Program-made: the position numbers and the translations under genes
In this document: positions 12,027 to 25,757 of the stretch, piece after piece
Layout: each line of letters opens with the position of its first letter
How positions within the stretch are numbered: the first letter of the stretch is position 1
Source: Ichthyophthirius multifiliis
Lineage: Eukaryota; Ciliophora; Oligohymenophorea; Hymenostomatida
Length of the DNA: 38,882 nucleotides
Reading direction: 5' to 3'
NCBI RefSeq assembly: GCF_000220395.1
Contig: NW_004086153.1
Span: 1 to 38,882, forward strand
Notes under the pieces: generated by a model
What the model was told of the DNA's origin: nothing
What the model saw: the letters and a program-made list of their open reading frames with translations, nothing else
The model's database searches: none

Positions 12027-12388
12027 TTAATTTATAGGAATAATATATTTTTTATTAAATATAAAATTTGCATATTTTATAATTTTTATAGACATTATAT
12101 AATATATTCTATATTAAAAAATGAAAACTTATTTTAATATATTATTATATTATGATTTATTTTTAAATAAAAAACAATTAATTTTAAATTTAAATTTTTA
12201 TATATTAAATAATATAAAAATTATTATATATATACATATATATAATATCAATCAAATATTTAATTTATACTTTAAAAAGTAAAATAAATATATAGTTATA
12301 TTTATAAATATATAAAAAGTAAATATACACTTATAAATTATATATTATATATTTATTAATTTTTATATTCAAAATAAAAAAATAATTA
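12027..12388. other. Convergent 3' spacer
   Basis: 360 nt of A/T-rich DNA between the 3' ends of the scramblase (+) and kinase (-) genes. It presumably holds both 3' UTRs, and no gene is seen. Confidence 0.5.
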
Positions 12389-14192
12389 TCAATAAATTAT
12401 TTACAAATCTTCTTCTGAAAGGAAAAATTAATTTAATTTATCATATTCCCTGACCATATCTAACACCCATTTGTTTTCCGCACATTCCTCTACAGTAATT
12501 TTTAATTACGGATTAAGAAGCATTTTAATAAACTCTTTACATTCAAGACTTATATATTTTTAAAATGAAAAGCTTCCCTTTTATATATTATTAAAAGTTC
12601 CATTAAAACTATTCTCATAAAAAGGAGTAATTCCTTATAAAAGTGTATATAAAACTACTCCTAAAGCCCAAATATCAACCTATTAATCATATTCTTTCTC
12701 ATTTAAAATAAAAGGACTTAAATAGTCTAAAGTTCCACAAAATGTTTTCCTTGTTTTTTATCTATCTATTAAATATCTACTGTATCCAAAATCAGCTAAT
12801 TTAAGTATTTCCTAAAATATATATATAGTATATAGATTTTTTTTTGTTTAAAAAAATAAAAAATACATTAGATATAAGTAAATTTTCTAGTTTAATATCT
12901 CTATGCATGATGTTTTTTTAATGCAAATAAATTATAGAATCTAATAATTATTTTAAAAAATAACCTGCTTATAATTCATTGAAGACATTTTTTTATTTTT
13001 CAATGAATTCTTTTAGTTAACCATCTGGTGCATATTCCATAATTAAATAAAAAAATACAGAATCATCAAATAATCCATAAAGTTAAACTATGTTAGGATG
13101 CTTTAATTAAAAATGAACTTTTAGTTCTTCCGAAAATTATTCTTCCATGTCTTATTTTATTATTTCTTCTTTATTTATTCTCTTTATTGCAATTAAAAAA
13201 CAACTCTTTAAATCTAAGGCTAAAAATACTTCCGAATGTTTGCCTTTCCCTATTTTTTTGAGAACTCGAAGACGCAATTTTTGCATTGTTCGATTGAACA
13301 TATTCTAAATATTGTTCTATATGTTCGCAAATTAACTTTCTTTATGTTAAGTAGTTATTCTTTCTTCAATAAAACTTTCATTTGAACAAACACTGGTCAA
13401 TTAGTTTTATTATAAGAAATCAGAAGTTTATGTACTTATTTTTTTTTTATAATTAGCTATAATCTCATTTATATTATTATTTTAGTAAAAAAAGACAGCC
13501 TTTTTTTAAAATAAATCAGGATTTTTTAAAAAACTTTCATGTTGTTTTTACTTTAAATCATTAATTATTTTCTGGGTTTATAAATTTGTTTAAAAAGATG
13601 TACTTTTTTCATTATTCGTAGTTAAAAGTTTTTTGTTTTAATTAAAAACGTATTAAATTTAATTTTATTACTTAAAAGAAATATTTTATTCTAAAATATT
13701 ATTTAATGATGGATTTGAAAGAAATTATTATTATCTTTTATTTTAAAAATTGTTTTTATGGCTTTTATTTAAGAAAAGTTATATATTTGTATTTTTTTAA
13801 TTTTATTATGTTAATTATTGTAATTTAATACTTTTTAATAAAGATTCTATTTTATCATTTTAAAAGGATTTATGTTCATATGTTTTTTTATATTAATTTA
13901 TATTATAAAATTATTTTTATTCAGAATTATTGTATTTTTTTTATTCAAAAATATTTTATATTTTAGGTTTATTTAAATTAGATACTGATGTCGAAATTCT
14001 TTAAAAAATATTATTTTCTTATTCTTTAATATTTTCGTTTTGTTTTCTTAATGGAGAGGTTTAGATATAGTTTATGGTGTTTGTTTTGTATTTAAGGTAT
14101 AATTCTTTGCGTTCTTTATCTTTTAAGTTCTTTTAATTTTTGAAATCAATGATAATTTAACGGGATTCTTCTGATATATAACATAATTACAT
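12389..14192 (-). CDS. Aurora-like Ser/Thr protein kinase with long Q/N-rich N-terminus
   Basis: Two exons (12867-14192 and 12389-12811) flank a 55-nt GT...AG intron and give 582 residues. Residues 1-300 are a low-complexity Q/N/K/S extension. The kinase domain starts near 306: glycine loop GKGKHSEVFLA (315-325), lysine IAIK (Lys337), an Aurora-like HPNIVQLYGLFDD and LIMEYAPDGQLKEF, catalytic loop HRDIKLEN (Asp432), DFG as ADFGYSR (Asp449) and activation segment KTFCGTLDYLSP. All catalytic residues are present. The usual APE motif reads SPF, so the conserved glutamate of that motif is missing. The intron falls just after the catalytic loop. The closest resemblance is to Aurora/Polo-type mitotic kinases, but the subfamily is inferred from motif wording only. 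It converges with the scramblase gene and diverges from the sirtuin. Confidence 0.9.
12812..12866 (-). other. 55-nt intron in the Aurora-like kinase
   Basis: GTATTT donor and TATTTTAG acceptor on the minus strand, at a codon boundary. Removing it joins the catalytic loop to the DFG strand in frame. It is nearly pure A/T and contains a short TA run. Confidence 0.85.
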
Positions 14193-14939
14193 AATTTTAT
14201 TATAAAATATAATGTATTTAATTTTATAATATATAAAGAAATATTTGCTAGGTTATATATATATATATATCTATTTAATATTTTAAATAATTTTTTTTTT
14301 TTTAAAACTTGTTTTTCTTTTATTTTTATTATATTTTTAAATATGTTTATTTAAGTTAATTTAAAAAAAGATTTTTTATTTTGTTATATGTATTTTTGTA
14401 TTTTATATTTATAATTACTTATCTTTTTACAAATATCTAATTGTTTTTAAAATTTTATTTATTTATTAAATAAAAATTGAAATTAAATATTTTTATAATA
14501 TTAATTTATATAATTTTTTTAGATATAAAATAATGTCTTTTAATAAGTTTTTATTTAAACTTTAAATTATATTTTTTTATTAATATTATATTTCATTTAT
14601 AAAATTTAATCTTATAATATATTTATTACAATATTTTACTAAAAACAATTTTTTATATTAATTAAAAAATAAATAATTAAATTATTTAAAATTACAATAT
14701 TTTATATAATAATATTATATTAATAATTTTAATTTAATAATTTAATAAGAATTATTTATAAATATATTTAATATTTTTTTTTTATTTAAAATATAATTAT
14801 TCTTTATTAAAACATTTTATATATATAAAAAAATTTATAATAAAAATATATCTTCTTTATTTAATAAAAAAAAAATATTATTATAATAATTTTATATTAT
14901 AAATAAATATATATTCTTTTTTAAAATATAAATAATATT
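14193..14939. other. Divergent intergenic region
   Basis: About 750 nt of A/T-rich DNA between the divergently transcribed kinase and sirtuin genes, so it contains both promoters. No recognisable element and no protein-like frame. Confidence 0.5.
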
Positions 14940-16326
<1,387 letters not shown>

Positions 16327-17694
16327 ATATATATATATATACATAAGTATATATTACTTTTTATATTTTTATTTTTTTAATATTTCTTTTTTTTTTTTTG
16401 ATTAATAACACAATTCGAAAGAGTTATGGCCTTTATATTTAATTGAGTTTATAAAATAAAATTAAGGAGAAAAATTAAAATAAAAAATTTAAAAAAGTAA
16501 TATTTATATAAATTAGAGTTTTATATTTATTTATTTTAAAAAAAATACTTTTTCTATTGGATTTTTCTAAAAACAAATGATTTATAATTTAAAAAAGTAT
16601 TATTAATTATATTTAAATAAATAGATAAATATATGCTCATATTATATTTATGTATTCTTATTTTTTTTAAAAAAAAATATCAAATATTAATATTTTAAAT
16701 TAATATTCACATATATTGATTTTTTTAAAAAGTAAAATATAAAATCTAGAAGATTATCACCCTTATTTTTTTATTAGAAAGAAATATATCTTCTAAGTAT
16801 TTAAATTATTAAAATAATATTATATTTTTTTAAAGTTTATATAAAAAATAAAATAAAATAAAAAATTATTCTAAATAAGCATTTATATTTATAACTTAAA
16901 AATATAAATACTTTTACTCAAAATATATACCTTTTAAAAATATTGGCTTTATTCCAAGTAAATAAATAATAAATGTATATGGAAATATTTTATAAAACCT
17001 ATCTATATATACATTATAAAGAAAATCTAAATATTGAAAAATATAAAGCTTCTTTATATAAAATAAAAATACAGAAAATCAGCAAATCATCTAATATGAT
17101 TTGATTTATAAAATACATAAAAAAAATTGATATTGCAGATTTATTTATTATTATTACTTATATTATAAAATAACAATTATGTATAATTTTCTTATATTTT
17201 TAATCCTTTATAATTTTTAGTGGACAAGAAAATGTCTTTAATTTAAAATTTTAAAGAAATCAAAGTAATAATAGATGATTATAATTTGATGATTTAAATT
17301 TAATTACTTATTATAAATATTGGGTAATATTATCCGTTAAATATATAAATTTAATAACTTTTTAATTTTTTTTTTTTTTTTTTTAAGAAAAGAAAAATTA
17401 GAAATAAAAAAATAAAAATAATACTTAATACTTAAATATAATAATTATAATAAATATAATTTTTTTAAGAGTTTTAATATAACAAAAACAAAAATTTTTA
17501 TTTTATTTTTAGTAAAAAATTTACTTTTTTATAATATTACAAAATATATTTTAAATAAAATAAATATAATATAAAATATATTTTTTTTTTTAAAAAAAAA
17601 TCTTATTTAATTATTGTTAATATAATTAATTTAGATTTTTTTTAATTTTTATTTATAATTGTTTTTAAAATATTTTCTATTATTAAATAAAAAA
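16327..17694. other. A/T-rich intergenic DNA, one doubtful small frame
   Basis: 1.37 kb with no convincing gene. A frame at about 17232-17430 (start MSLIQNFKEIKVIIDDYNLM) looks weakly protein-like after a TTTTTAG at 17220, but dissolves into poly-T/poly-A. It could be a tiny orphan gene or chance. Confidence 0.4.
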
Positions 17695-19026
17695 ATGTAT
17701 TAATAAAAAAACAACTATTATTAAAACTAAAGATATTATAAAAAGCCAAGTTTTTAGGAAGTTTATATACCAAAAAAAGATTTAGTAATAGAAGATTTGA
17801 TTAATAAATAAACTAAAATTTAATAATTTAATTCTTACGACTCATTATAAGACGAGTATGCCATAAAAGAGATGGATAATCTTCCCATAAACAACACCAA
17901 TGATTAATAATTTAAAAATAATATAAATAATGATAGTAAAATAAACTAAAAGGATAATAAACATTTTTAAAAATACTAAAAAAGAATATATACAAATAAA
18001 TAAAAGTAAAATAAATATAAAAAAAGATTTTTTTATATAAATATTATATAAATATAATATAAATATACATACATTTATTAAAAAATAATAAAAAGCAATG
18101 ATAATAATAAACAATAAATTAAATTTTATTATGAAAAAAAATATTAAAATAAAAATTATAGTTATAATCATCAACTTTAAAATAAAGAAAAAGTGATTTA
18201 CGTATGTAAAGAAGAACAAGAAGAATAGATAGAAAAAAACAAAGAAGAAGGTAAAAAAACAAAAATGAAATTAAAAAAAATGAAAATGAATTATAAATAA
18301 TAGAACAAAAATTAAAAGGAATATATATAAATTAAGAATTTAATAAAAAAACTTAACAAATAAATAATAATAAATAATAGCCTAATATTAATATAGTTGA
18401 ATAATAAAGTAATATCACAAATATAAACAACATAATAATAAACAATTTGATTTAGGAAGAAAAATTCCTAAGATCAAAAATAGATAAGAAAAATAAGAAA
18501 ATTAAGAGAAAAATACTTAATCAATAATTCATCAGTCCCTTAAAATATTTTTTAGCAATAATTTCCTTTTTAGTAAACTATTTCTCTTGATTATTAAAGT
18601 CCTTATTTTATTTAAAATGAATTATTTTTACAATAATAATAACAATAAGAAGAGTTCTTATTTTTAATGTAACAATAAAACTGGAATCTAATTGCTTAAT
18701 AAGCTTGTTTTTCATAATTTTGTATTAATAATGATATTTAATCGGATTTTAAAGTTTGGTATTATATTGATAAATAAAATACACAGTAAGGGCCTTTTGA
18801 AAGCTATTTAATGGATACTTGGAATTTTTTAAATTATTTCCCAGATGAATTACCGGTTTCTTTTAGGAAAGGAAATTGGATTACTTTAAAAGAATTTAAA
18901 ATAAAATATTAAATGAAATAGGAAAATGTTGAGTTTGTATGTTATTACTTATATGATTATTATAAAAGAAAAAATAATTAATTAAAGCTGACTAATTAGA
19001 ATAGTGACAAATCTATACTTTTGTGA
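17695..19026 (+). CDS. GYF-domain protein with eIF4E-binding motif (GIGYF/EXA1-like)
   Basis: Starts at ATG 17695 (MYQQKNNYYQNQRYYKKPSF) and ends at TGA 19024-19026. Near the N-terminus, VYIPKKDLV contains Y24-x4-L30-V31, the YxxxxL-phi motif by which 4E-binding proteins contact eIF4E or 4EHP. The middle is a low-complexity N/Q/K/E region. Near the C-terminus is a GYF domain: FKVWYYID, QQGPFESYLMDTWNFLNYF and DELPVSFRKGNWITLKEF, with the W-Y-Y, QGPF and W...YF positions in the right order. GYF domains bind proline-rich peptides, and GIGYF, Smy2 and plant EXA1 combine both modules to repress translation. An intron at 18251-18303 (GTAAAA...AATAG) fits the frame. A second frame change between 18400 and 18530 is not resolved: either an intron starting at GTAATATC (18409) or an indel in an A run. 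Confidence 0.75.
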
Positions 19027-19203
19027 TTTTTTTATTTTTATTTTAAAAAAAATATAATAATACTTAAAAATATATATGCATTATTTTTTTAATATAAAAT
19101 CTTAAATATTTTAGTATAAAAATATGTAATTTTTTTATTTTATTTTCATAAATTAAAAAATTAAATATATTTTATTATTTATTATGATTTTTAGTTTTTT
19201 AAT

Positions 19204-20286
19204 ATGAAATAAGTTAAATATCTAGCCTATTTTTAATATATAGGTAAAAAATACAACGGATTTTAAATTTAGTTGAAAAACGGAGTACAAATGAATACTA
19301 TTGAATATTAAATAGATGTATATTTAATATTACGTATATTTTTTTATAAATAAATAATATTAATTATTAAAAAGTAAGCTGTTTCTACATTTTCTAAATA
19401 AAATATAAAAACAAAGACTTGTAGTAGAACAGATTAAGGTGTAAATGCATTTAAACATCCTGTTCAATTTACTTTGAATAGAGAAGAAAACGTATAATCT
19501 TGAAAATAAAAAAAATTAAAATTATATAAAAAATATATAATTAGAAAAATATATTCAATTTAGAAACTATAACAAGAGGCATAAATTATTTTTTACGTAA
19601 AAACAATTAAAATGAAATTTCAATTACGGAAACTTATTATGTTCCTTAAAATTTTGATATAAGGAAAAATGTTAAATAAAAGTAAAAAATAAAAAATAAA
19701 ATATTATATGAAAAACAAAAATATAGAAATTATAAATATTTCATTAATACAAATGTAAAACATAGATATGAAAACCCTTTATTATAAGGATAAGTCTGGA
19801 ATATTTTCTAAGATATTAATACTGACAAATTTTTAAATGCACTTAAGAAATTTTAAGGTTCTTATAATTTCCTTTGCTTTACTTCTAGAGAAGATTTTTA
19901 AAATGAGGCTAATTTGTTTGTTAGAAAAATAGATGATGTTTCATTTTAAGTTTCTGAAAATATGTTCCTATTTTTATTATTTTATTTATTTATTTATTTT
20001 TAAAAGGTTTCATAAAGATATAAAAACTATTTAAATAAGTATTAAAGGAAAATCGTTTTTAAAATATTAAATTAGATTCATGATTGGAGTCGCTTATTTA
20101 TATAGTATTGGATAAATTAATGATTAATATATTGATTATTTACTACATCCAAAAGGAATATTAAATTAATATAATCCTTTAAATCTAAAAAGGATTAAAG
20201 CTCCTTCTGAAGGATTATTTTTATTTGATGTTGAGTTTCAAGAAGGATTTTTATAGAAAGAAATCAATGAAGAATTAATTTTTTGA
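19204..20286 (+). CDS. tRNA pseudouridine synthase, TruA/PUS1 family
   Basis: Four exons (19204-19317, 19375-19491, 19545-19963, 20007-20286) separated by 57-, 53- and 43-nt introns give 309 residues, with all phases consistent. The opening strand KYLAYFQYIGKKYNGFQIQ matches the TruA start (Y-G-x-x-Y-x-G-x-Q). SRTDQGVNAFKHPVQF carries the catalytic aspartate (Asp58 in RTDxGVxA). RGINYFLRK, KYRNYKYFI and a FQGSYNFLCFTSRED block fit the central domain. The C-terminal FLKYQIRFMIGVAYLYSIG and IKAPSEGLFLFDVEF match the conserved R-F-M-x-G and A-P-x-x-G-L motifs. The enzyme isomerises uridine to pseudouridine in tRNA (positions 38-40 for TruA; other sites, including U2 snRNA and mRNA, for PUS1). 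The gene follows the GYF gene by 177 nt on the same strand. Confidence 0.9.
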
Positions 20287-20614
20287 TTAAAATTATAATT
20301 TGTATTTAATAAATGAAATTTGTTTCAAAAAAATTTATTTATAAAATAAAATGATTTTTTTATTAATTAAATATATAAATAATTAAAATTATTAAAATTT
20401 AAAAATAATTAAAAATCATATGTATTTATAAAAATTTATTTAAAAATAATGATTAAATAAATAAAAAAAAATTAACATATATAAATATAAAAATATATTA
20501 ATTATATGCATAAATAAATATATATATATTTTATAATATTTTTTATATATATATATTATATAATTTTACTTTTTTCTATTATTTACTTATATATATAAAT
20601 TAAAATTAAAGAAA
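20287..20614. other. Short A/T-rich spacer
   Basis: About 330 nt between two same-strand genes, almost G/C-free. It contains the 3' end of the pseudouridine synthase gene and the promoter of the membralin-like gene. Nothing else is seen. Confidence 0.5.
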
Positions 20615-22675
20615 ATGGAATTTGAAAAAAACATATTTACAATATACAAAAAGTCACTTTCTAATAATAATAGTGGGTTTTTTTTTAGAGTAACGAAATA
20701 TATATTTTTTTCTTTCGGTAAATTTGTATACCTTTTTAGTCTATTTAATTTTTTTTTCTATACATATATAATTTAAAAAAGCATCTTTTTATTTTATCAC
20801 GTTTTTATTTGCTAGAATATTTTTTTAAAATACAGGTGGTTGTTTAGGTTAATTACTTAATGATAATAGACATTCAAATATATGTACTTTTTAATTATTT
20901 AGCATGTATATATTTTAAGTTATTTATGTATAGTTAATTAATCTAACTAAAATTATTTAGTTACTCCTGCAGATACTATTTTTTATTACAATATATGCAA
21001 TTATAATAAAACAAGTGCTTAGCCAGTACAAATATATAATTATTAATATTACGATCATTAATAATAAACTGATAAAGAAGAACCTATATCTCAAATGCCA
21101 TAATATATGAATATATATACAAATAATTTATTAGAAGAATGTATTAGCAAGCCAATTATTTAATTCGAACATTCAGCATTTTAATAGGCTCTTGAATATC
21201 CAAAATATATGAGGTATTATTAAGTTTAATTTTAAAAATGCTAACATATAAATATATAGATATGAGAGAAATATGACCACAGTAATTTTTTATATAGAAC
21301 CTTCATGTTATGCAAATAATTTTTTATCGAAATTTTATATATTTAATATAATTGATATTGAGACTATATTAATAAATGAAATAACTTATGCATTTAGGTT
21401 TTTTATATATAAATAAAAAAATGAAAATAAATAAATATAGAAATTAAGATATTATAATAAGAAATCTTTATACAGGAGAATTATGGGGTTGGTCTAAATA
21501 ATAATTACGTTAATATTTACATGAAAGTTATTTAGTTTTATTTTTTACTGCTTTATTTTCACTCTTTAAAATCACTTTAGGCATATTTTTTATTTCTAAT
21601 GTATCTGCATTATATATAAAAATAAGTATAATATGTTCTCCCGTACTAATTTTAATTATAAGTATAACATATATTTTATATATTTCTATAAAAAAAACAT
21701 TTATAAAAATATAAAATAGTGGATTGTTTGCATTGCTTGGGCTAAATAGATAATGAAAATACTTAAGCAGTAATATAGAATTTTCCATATTTAGGTTTAT
21801 ATTTACATGCGTTATAAAACGGTCCTCGTAAACATTTAATTTTTTCATTTTTAAAACTAATACTTTTTGTATATATAATATACTTATCATCCTTATATAC
21901 TTGCTACTACATATTGTTTTACAAAAGCATTCCAAAAGGTTTAGATGAAAATTTAATCGCATGTTTAACTATATTTGAACTTATTACTTTAATTTTTATA
22001 AGAACCCGCTCAAGTATAAAGTGGTTTCCTTTATTTTCAATGTTGATAATTTATGTTTTTTTATTTTATGTATAAAATACTGTCTACGGATTTTATTCTT
22101 TAATCATGTAGGCATCTATGCTTACTATTTTGGGTATTTTTTCACTTTTAATTTGCGAATTTGAAATTCCTTCCATAAATTGGAATGATTCTTATCATTT
22201 TACACCTTCTTATCACAGACCTCGATGCTTATATTTTCCTTTATTTAATTTATCATGGTATTATGACTTGCCTTAATTATGGACTATATTTTATCCTGTT
22301 TATGCCAGAGAGGCTTTTAGTTAAAGTTAGTTGGCATTAGTAGATAGTAATTATCTTTTATTGAATTAAAGTTTGGAAGAAGCTGAAAGATAAAGTGAAA
22401 ATAATATGCTTTTTTAAGCAAACGAGTAATTTGGGGGATAGAGATTAGCTTAAGAAAATAATAATGTCCAATATAATAATAATGTTGAAAATAATAATAA
22501 TGTTGAAAATAATGTTTAGGTTGAGATATAATAATAAGAAATTTAATAAATAAATAATAATTTTTAGTAGTCAGCAAATAATATTGAAGAATTTAATAAT
22601 AATAATAATTCGAATGATAATGATAAAGATAATAAATAACTTCTTTCAGGTTAAGGATAAATTATTGGAGGATGA
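20615..22675 (+). CDS. Membralin-like (TMEM259 family) multi-pass membrane protein
   Basis: Starts at ATG 20615 and ends at TGA 22673-22675, with at least three introns: one or two in the 5' part (boundaries uncertain), one after EYPKYMR (about 21212-21258) and one after INEITYAFR (about 21398-21440). The segment TVIFYIEPSCYANNFLSKF with IETILINEI parallels the membralin lumenal block that precedes a TGE.W motif (LYTGELWGW here). Several helices follow, then RTRSSIKWFPLFSML, YGFYSLIM and CEFEIPSINWN, then RPRCLYFPLFNLSWYYDLPQ and a C-terminal N/E/Q-rich tail. Membralins are ER membrane proteins linked to ER-associated degradation. Near 21735-21760 the frame changes between LFALLGLNRQ and ENTQAVIQNFPYLGLYL; a 31-nt GTGGAT...AATAG intron or an indel could explain it. 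Family assignment is by remembered motif order. Confidence 0.7.
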
Positions 22676-23945
22676 AATATTAAGAAGGATGTATTATAAA
22701 GATATGAGTAGCTAAGCAAATGAATTAAATAAAATATAAATATATATAAATGTTTTATTAAATTTTTATTTATTAAAAAAAAGTTTTTTTATTCATTATA
22801 TGATATAGATTTATAATAATGTTATTTATTTTTTTAAAAAAATATTATGATTTATTTTAAAAATAAAAAAAATTATATATAATATTAAGTAAAAATAAAG
22901 AATTATAAAATTTATAAATAAATATATGTATAAAATATGTAAATATTTTAAAAAACTAAAAATAATTATTATATTAAAATTAAAAAAATAAAAATAATTA
23001 ATATATAAATAAAATATAAAAAATTAATTTATATAATTAATAAAAAATATTTATATTAAAGAAATTAAAATAATTATAAATATATATATATATATATAAT
23101 ATATATATAAATATATACAATTCTGTATATATAAATATTAATAATAATTTAATTTATTATTAAATAAATATATTAAACATGACATTAATTATTATAATAA
23201 ATTTATATCATTTTTAAGTATTAAATAAAAATACATATATTTTTATATATTTTAATAAAATAAATAATATATATAAATTTAAAATAATATAATAATATTT
23301 TTTAATAAAAACAATAATAATTGTAATTATTACATATTAATAATATATTTTTTATTTATTAATTAAATATTATTACTATTAAGGAAATATTCATCATAAT
23401 TTATTTTAAATATAATTTTTTTTATATATATAAATTTCAATTTTAATATATTATTTATATATAGTTAATTTATAATATATTTATTTATTGTTTAATTAAA
23501 TTAAATCAATTGTCTAAAATAAGTATTTTGCCTATAACGATGAAATTATTTCAACTAAATATAATTATTGCTATTTTATCATTATTATTATTAATAAATT
23601 AATGATCTTAATATAATTATATTTTTAAACAATAGCTAGTTTTTTATTTATTTATATATAAAATTTTATTAAATAAAAATAATAAAAAAATATAATTTAA
23701 TTAATAGTATAAATAATAAAATATTAGATTATTAAAACATAATTATATTTAAAAATAGAATATAAATAAGCTTAATTATTTAAATAAAGAAAAAATAATT
23801 ATATATAAATATATATATATATAAATATATATATAAATTTATATAAATATAAATATTTATAAATAAATAAAAAAACATAAAATAAATTATACTTAAATTT
23901 TTAAAAATATTAATTTGTATGTTTTAATCAGTAATTTAAAAGATT
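22676..23945. other. A/T-rich convergent intergenic DNA, no gene seen
   Basis: 1.27 kb of near-pure A/T between two convergent genes, with TA runs around 23083-23116 and 23806-23850. One G/C-bearing patch at 23500-23600 (TTGTCTAAAATAAGTATTTT) shows no coherent frame. Confidence 0.5.
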
Positions 23946-25565
23946 TCATTTATAATTAATATCCATTAATTAAATATTTAATTGTTTTTCATTATGTAAT
24001 AATTTATATTTAATTTCTTATTAAAAATCAATGAATTCATACCAATTTTTTTTAACAAAATATAAAATTTAAACTATACAAACTCCCGCATTTTAAAATA
24101 TATAAAAAATCCAAAAAACTTTCATTAACTAATTTTAATTTACAAAAAAAGTCACAAAAATTAATCCAAAACCATAATATATAATAATATAAATATACAA
24201 AAGAATTTTTTATTATCCGATTCCTTTTAAAATTCCAGCAAAAACATACTAATTAGATTCAAAAAAACACGCAAAAATTACATAAAAATTTAAACTTAAA
24301 TCAAAAAACATAATCTTATTTACATTAATAGCTTTAATAAAATTTTTCAAAGGAATATTAAATATATAAACACTTGTCATTTATAAAATAAAACATATAT
24401 TACATGCTATAACACCTATTAAAGCTGCCGTTTATGATTTTTTTTAGCTTATTCACCTATTGTTTATCCTACAAAGCTACTTACAGATATTGAAATACCA
24501 TTAGGGATTGCAAAATACATTTATTTTAAGGCTGAATAGCATAAGAAGGTATATAAAGGCCCCTCTTAATGTAAATAAATAGCACACAAAGACACTAAAT
24601 CAACATAAAAATGCTGTAAGTAGAAAGCAAATCCTGGCGGGAAAATGAATTTAATAAAATCTATCCATTCGTAACACATTCTGACTGTAATTCCAATAAA
24701 TGATGGTAAGTTTTTTTTTTACAAAGTTTTCCAAAGAAAAAAAAGTGCACAAAAATCTCCAAAAGTTTTTCCGTAAGTCATATATTTTAGATTTTGTGAA
24801 AAGAAAAAATAATAAAAAAACTAAGAAAAAATCAAAGAAAAAAAAGATTAAATAAACTAAGCTTAAAACGGAATTTTAAATAAACTTTAACCAAATAAAA
24901 ATAAACAAGTTACATCGTAAAGACTATAAAATAAAATACTTAAAATACTATAGTTTATATATTATTTTGCATATTTTAAAATCTCAGAGTCGTTTGTCGA
25001 ATCTAATAATCGCAATATAAAATCTTGGAATATTATTGTTAATATAAATATTAATAAATATGTAAATTAAAATGCTAATGCTCGCTGATAATGTTTTCCT
25101 ACTTAATATGGGTCTTTTTAACCGTGGAATTTACTTATTAATGTTATTATGTTACTGTTAAATTAATATGCTAATTAATATCCAAATAAATTTAAAAATG
25201 TAGTTCCTTTTATTTTAATTATATACAAATATTATAATTTTTTATTATTAATAATTTTTAATTTATTTTTTACATTTTATATATTTTATTTTTATTTTAT
25301 AAAAGATAATTACCTAATAAATATCCATTTAATAATTTAATATTTTTTGTTTAAGTTATTTAATATATATTTATACAAAATTAAAAAATTTGATAAGTAT
25401 AGATGCTATTTAATATATTGAAACTCCTATTAATTCTATGCAACTTGTTATTATTATTTGTGGATGAAGGTATGCTAGAAAACTAGTATATTATTCTCCT
25501 AATATAAAATCTGGAATCACTTGTTCAGAATTTTAGTTATTTGTGGATTTTCTGAATACATTCAT
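23946..25565 (-). CDS. MATE-family multidrug/toxin extrusion transporter
   Basis: Runs from ATG 25563-25565 (MNVFRKSTNNQNSEQVIPDF) to TGA 23946-23948 with a 107-nt intron (25207-25313), coding for roughly 480-500 residues with about 12 hydrophobic segments. MATE landmarks are LLNGYLLGTTFLNLFGYQ, the loop SKFHGQKDPYQVGKHYQRAL between helices, AIPNGISISVSSFVGQTIGE at the start of the second half, AALIGVIACNICF, and the late FFESNQYVFAGILKGIGQQ. By family it exports organic cations or drugs in exchange for H+ or Na+ across the plasma or vacuolar membrane. Two single-base frame breaks lie next to homopolymers: the T8 run at 24438-24445 (between IGEQAKK and AALIGVI) and T/A runs near 25378-25389. 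Recognisable sequence continues on both sides, so assembly indels are likelier than decay. Confidence 0.88.
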
Positions 25566-25757
25566 TTTTTATTTTTTTAAAGTATTCTTTTTTTTAACAA
25601 AAAAAAATATTGTAGAAATTAATTTTTTAATATTTTTTTTTCTTTTTATAATTTTTATTTTTATGTAAATAAAAATAAATATATAATTTTTTTTTTATTT
25701 ATATATATTTAAAAAAAATATAAATATTGAATATATTTTTTTAATATATATATAAAA

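Noticed and set aside
17845-18219. Minus-strand hydrophobic frame of ~124 codons
   Set aside because: It is antisense to the N/K-rich part of the GYF protein; the plus-strand reading is continuous with a clear start.
21528-21962. Minus-strand frame of ~144 codons
   Set aside because: It is antisense to membrane helices of the membralin-like gene, whose motifs lie on the plus strand.
22317-22577. Minus-strand Tyr/Phe-rich frame
   Set aside because: It is antisense to the N/E/Q-rich tail of the membralin-like protein.
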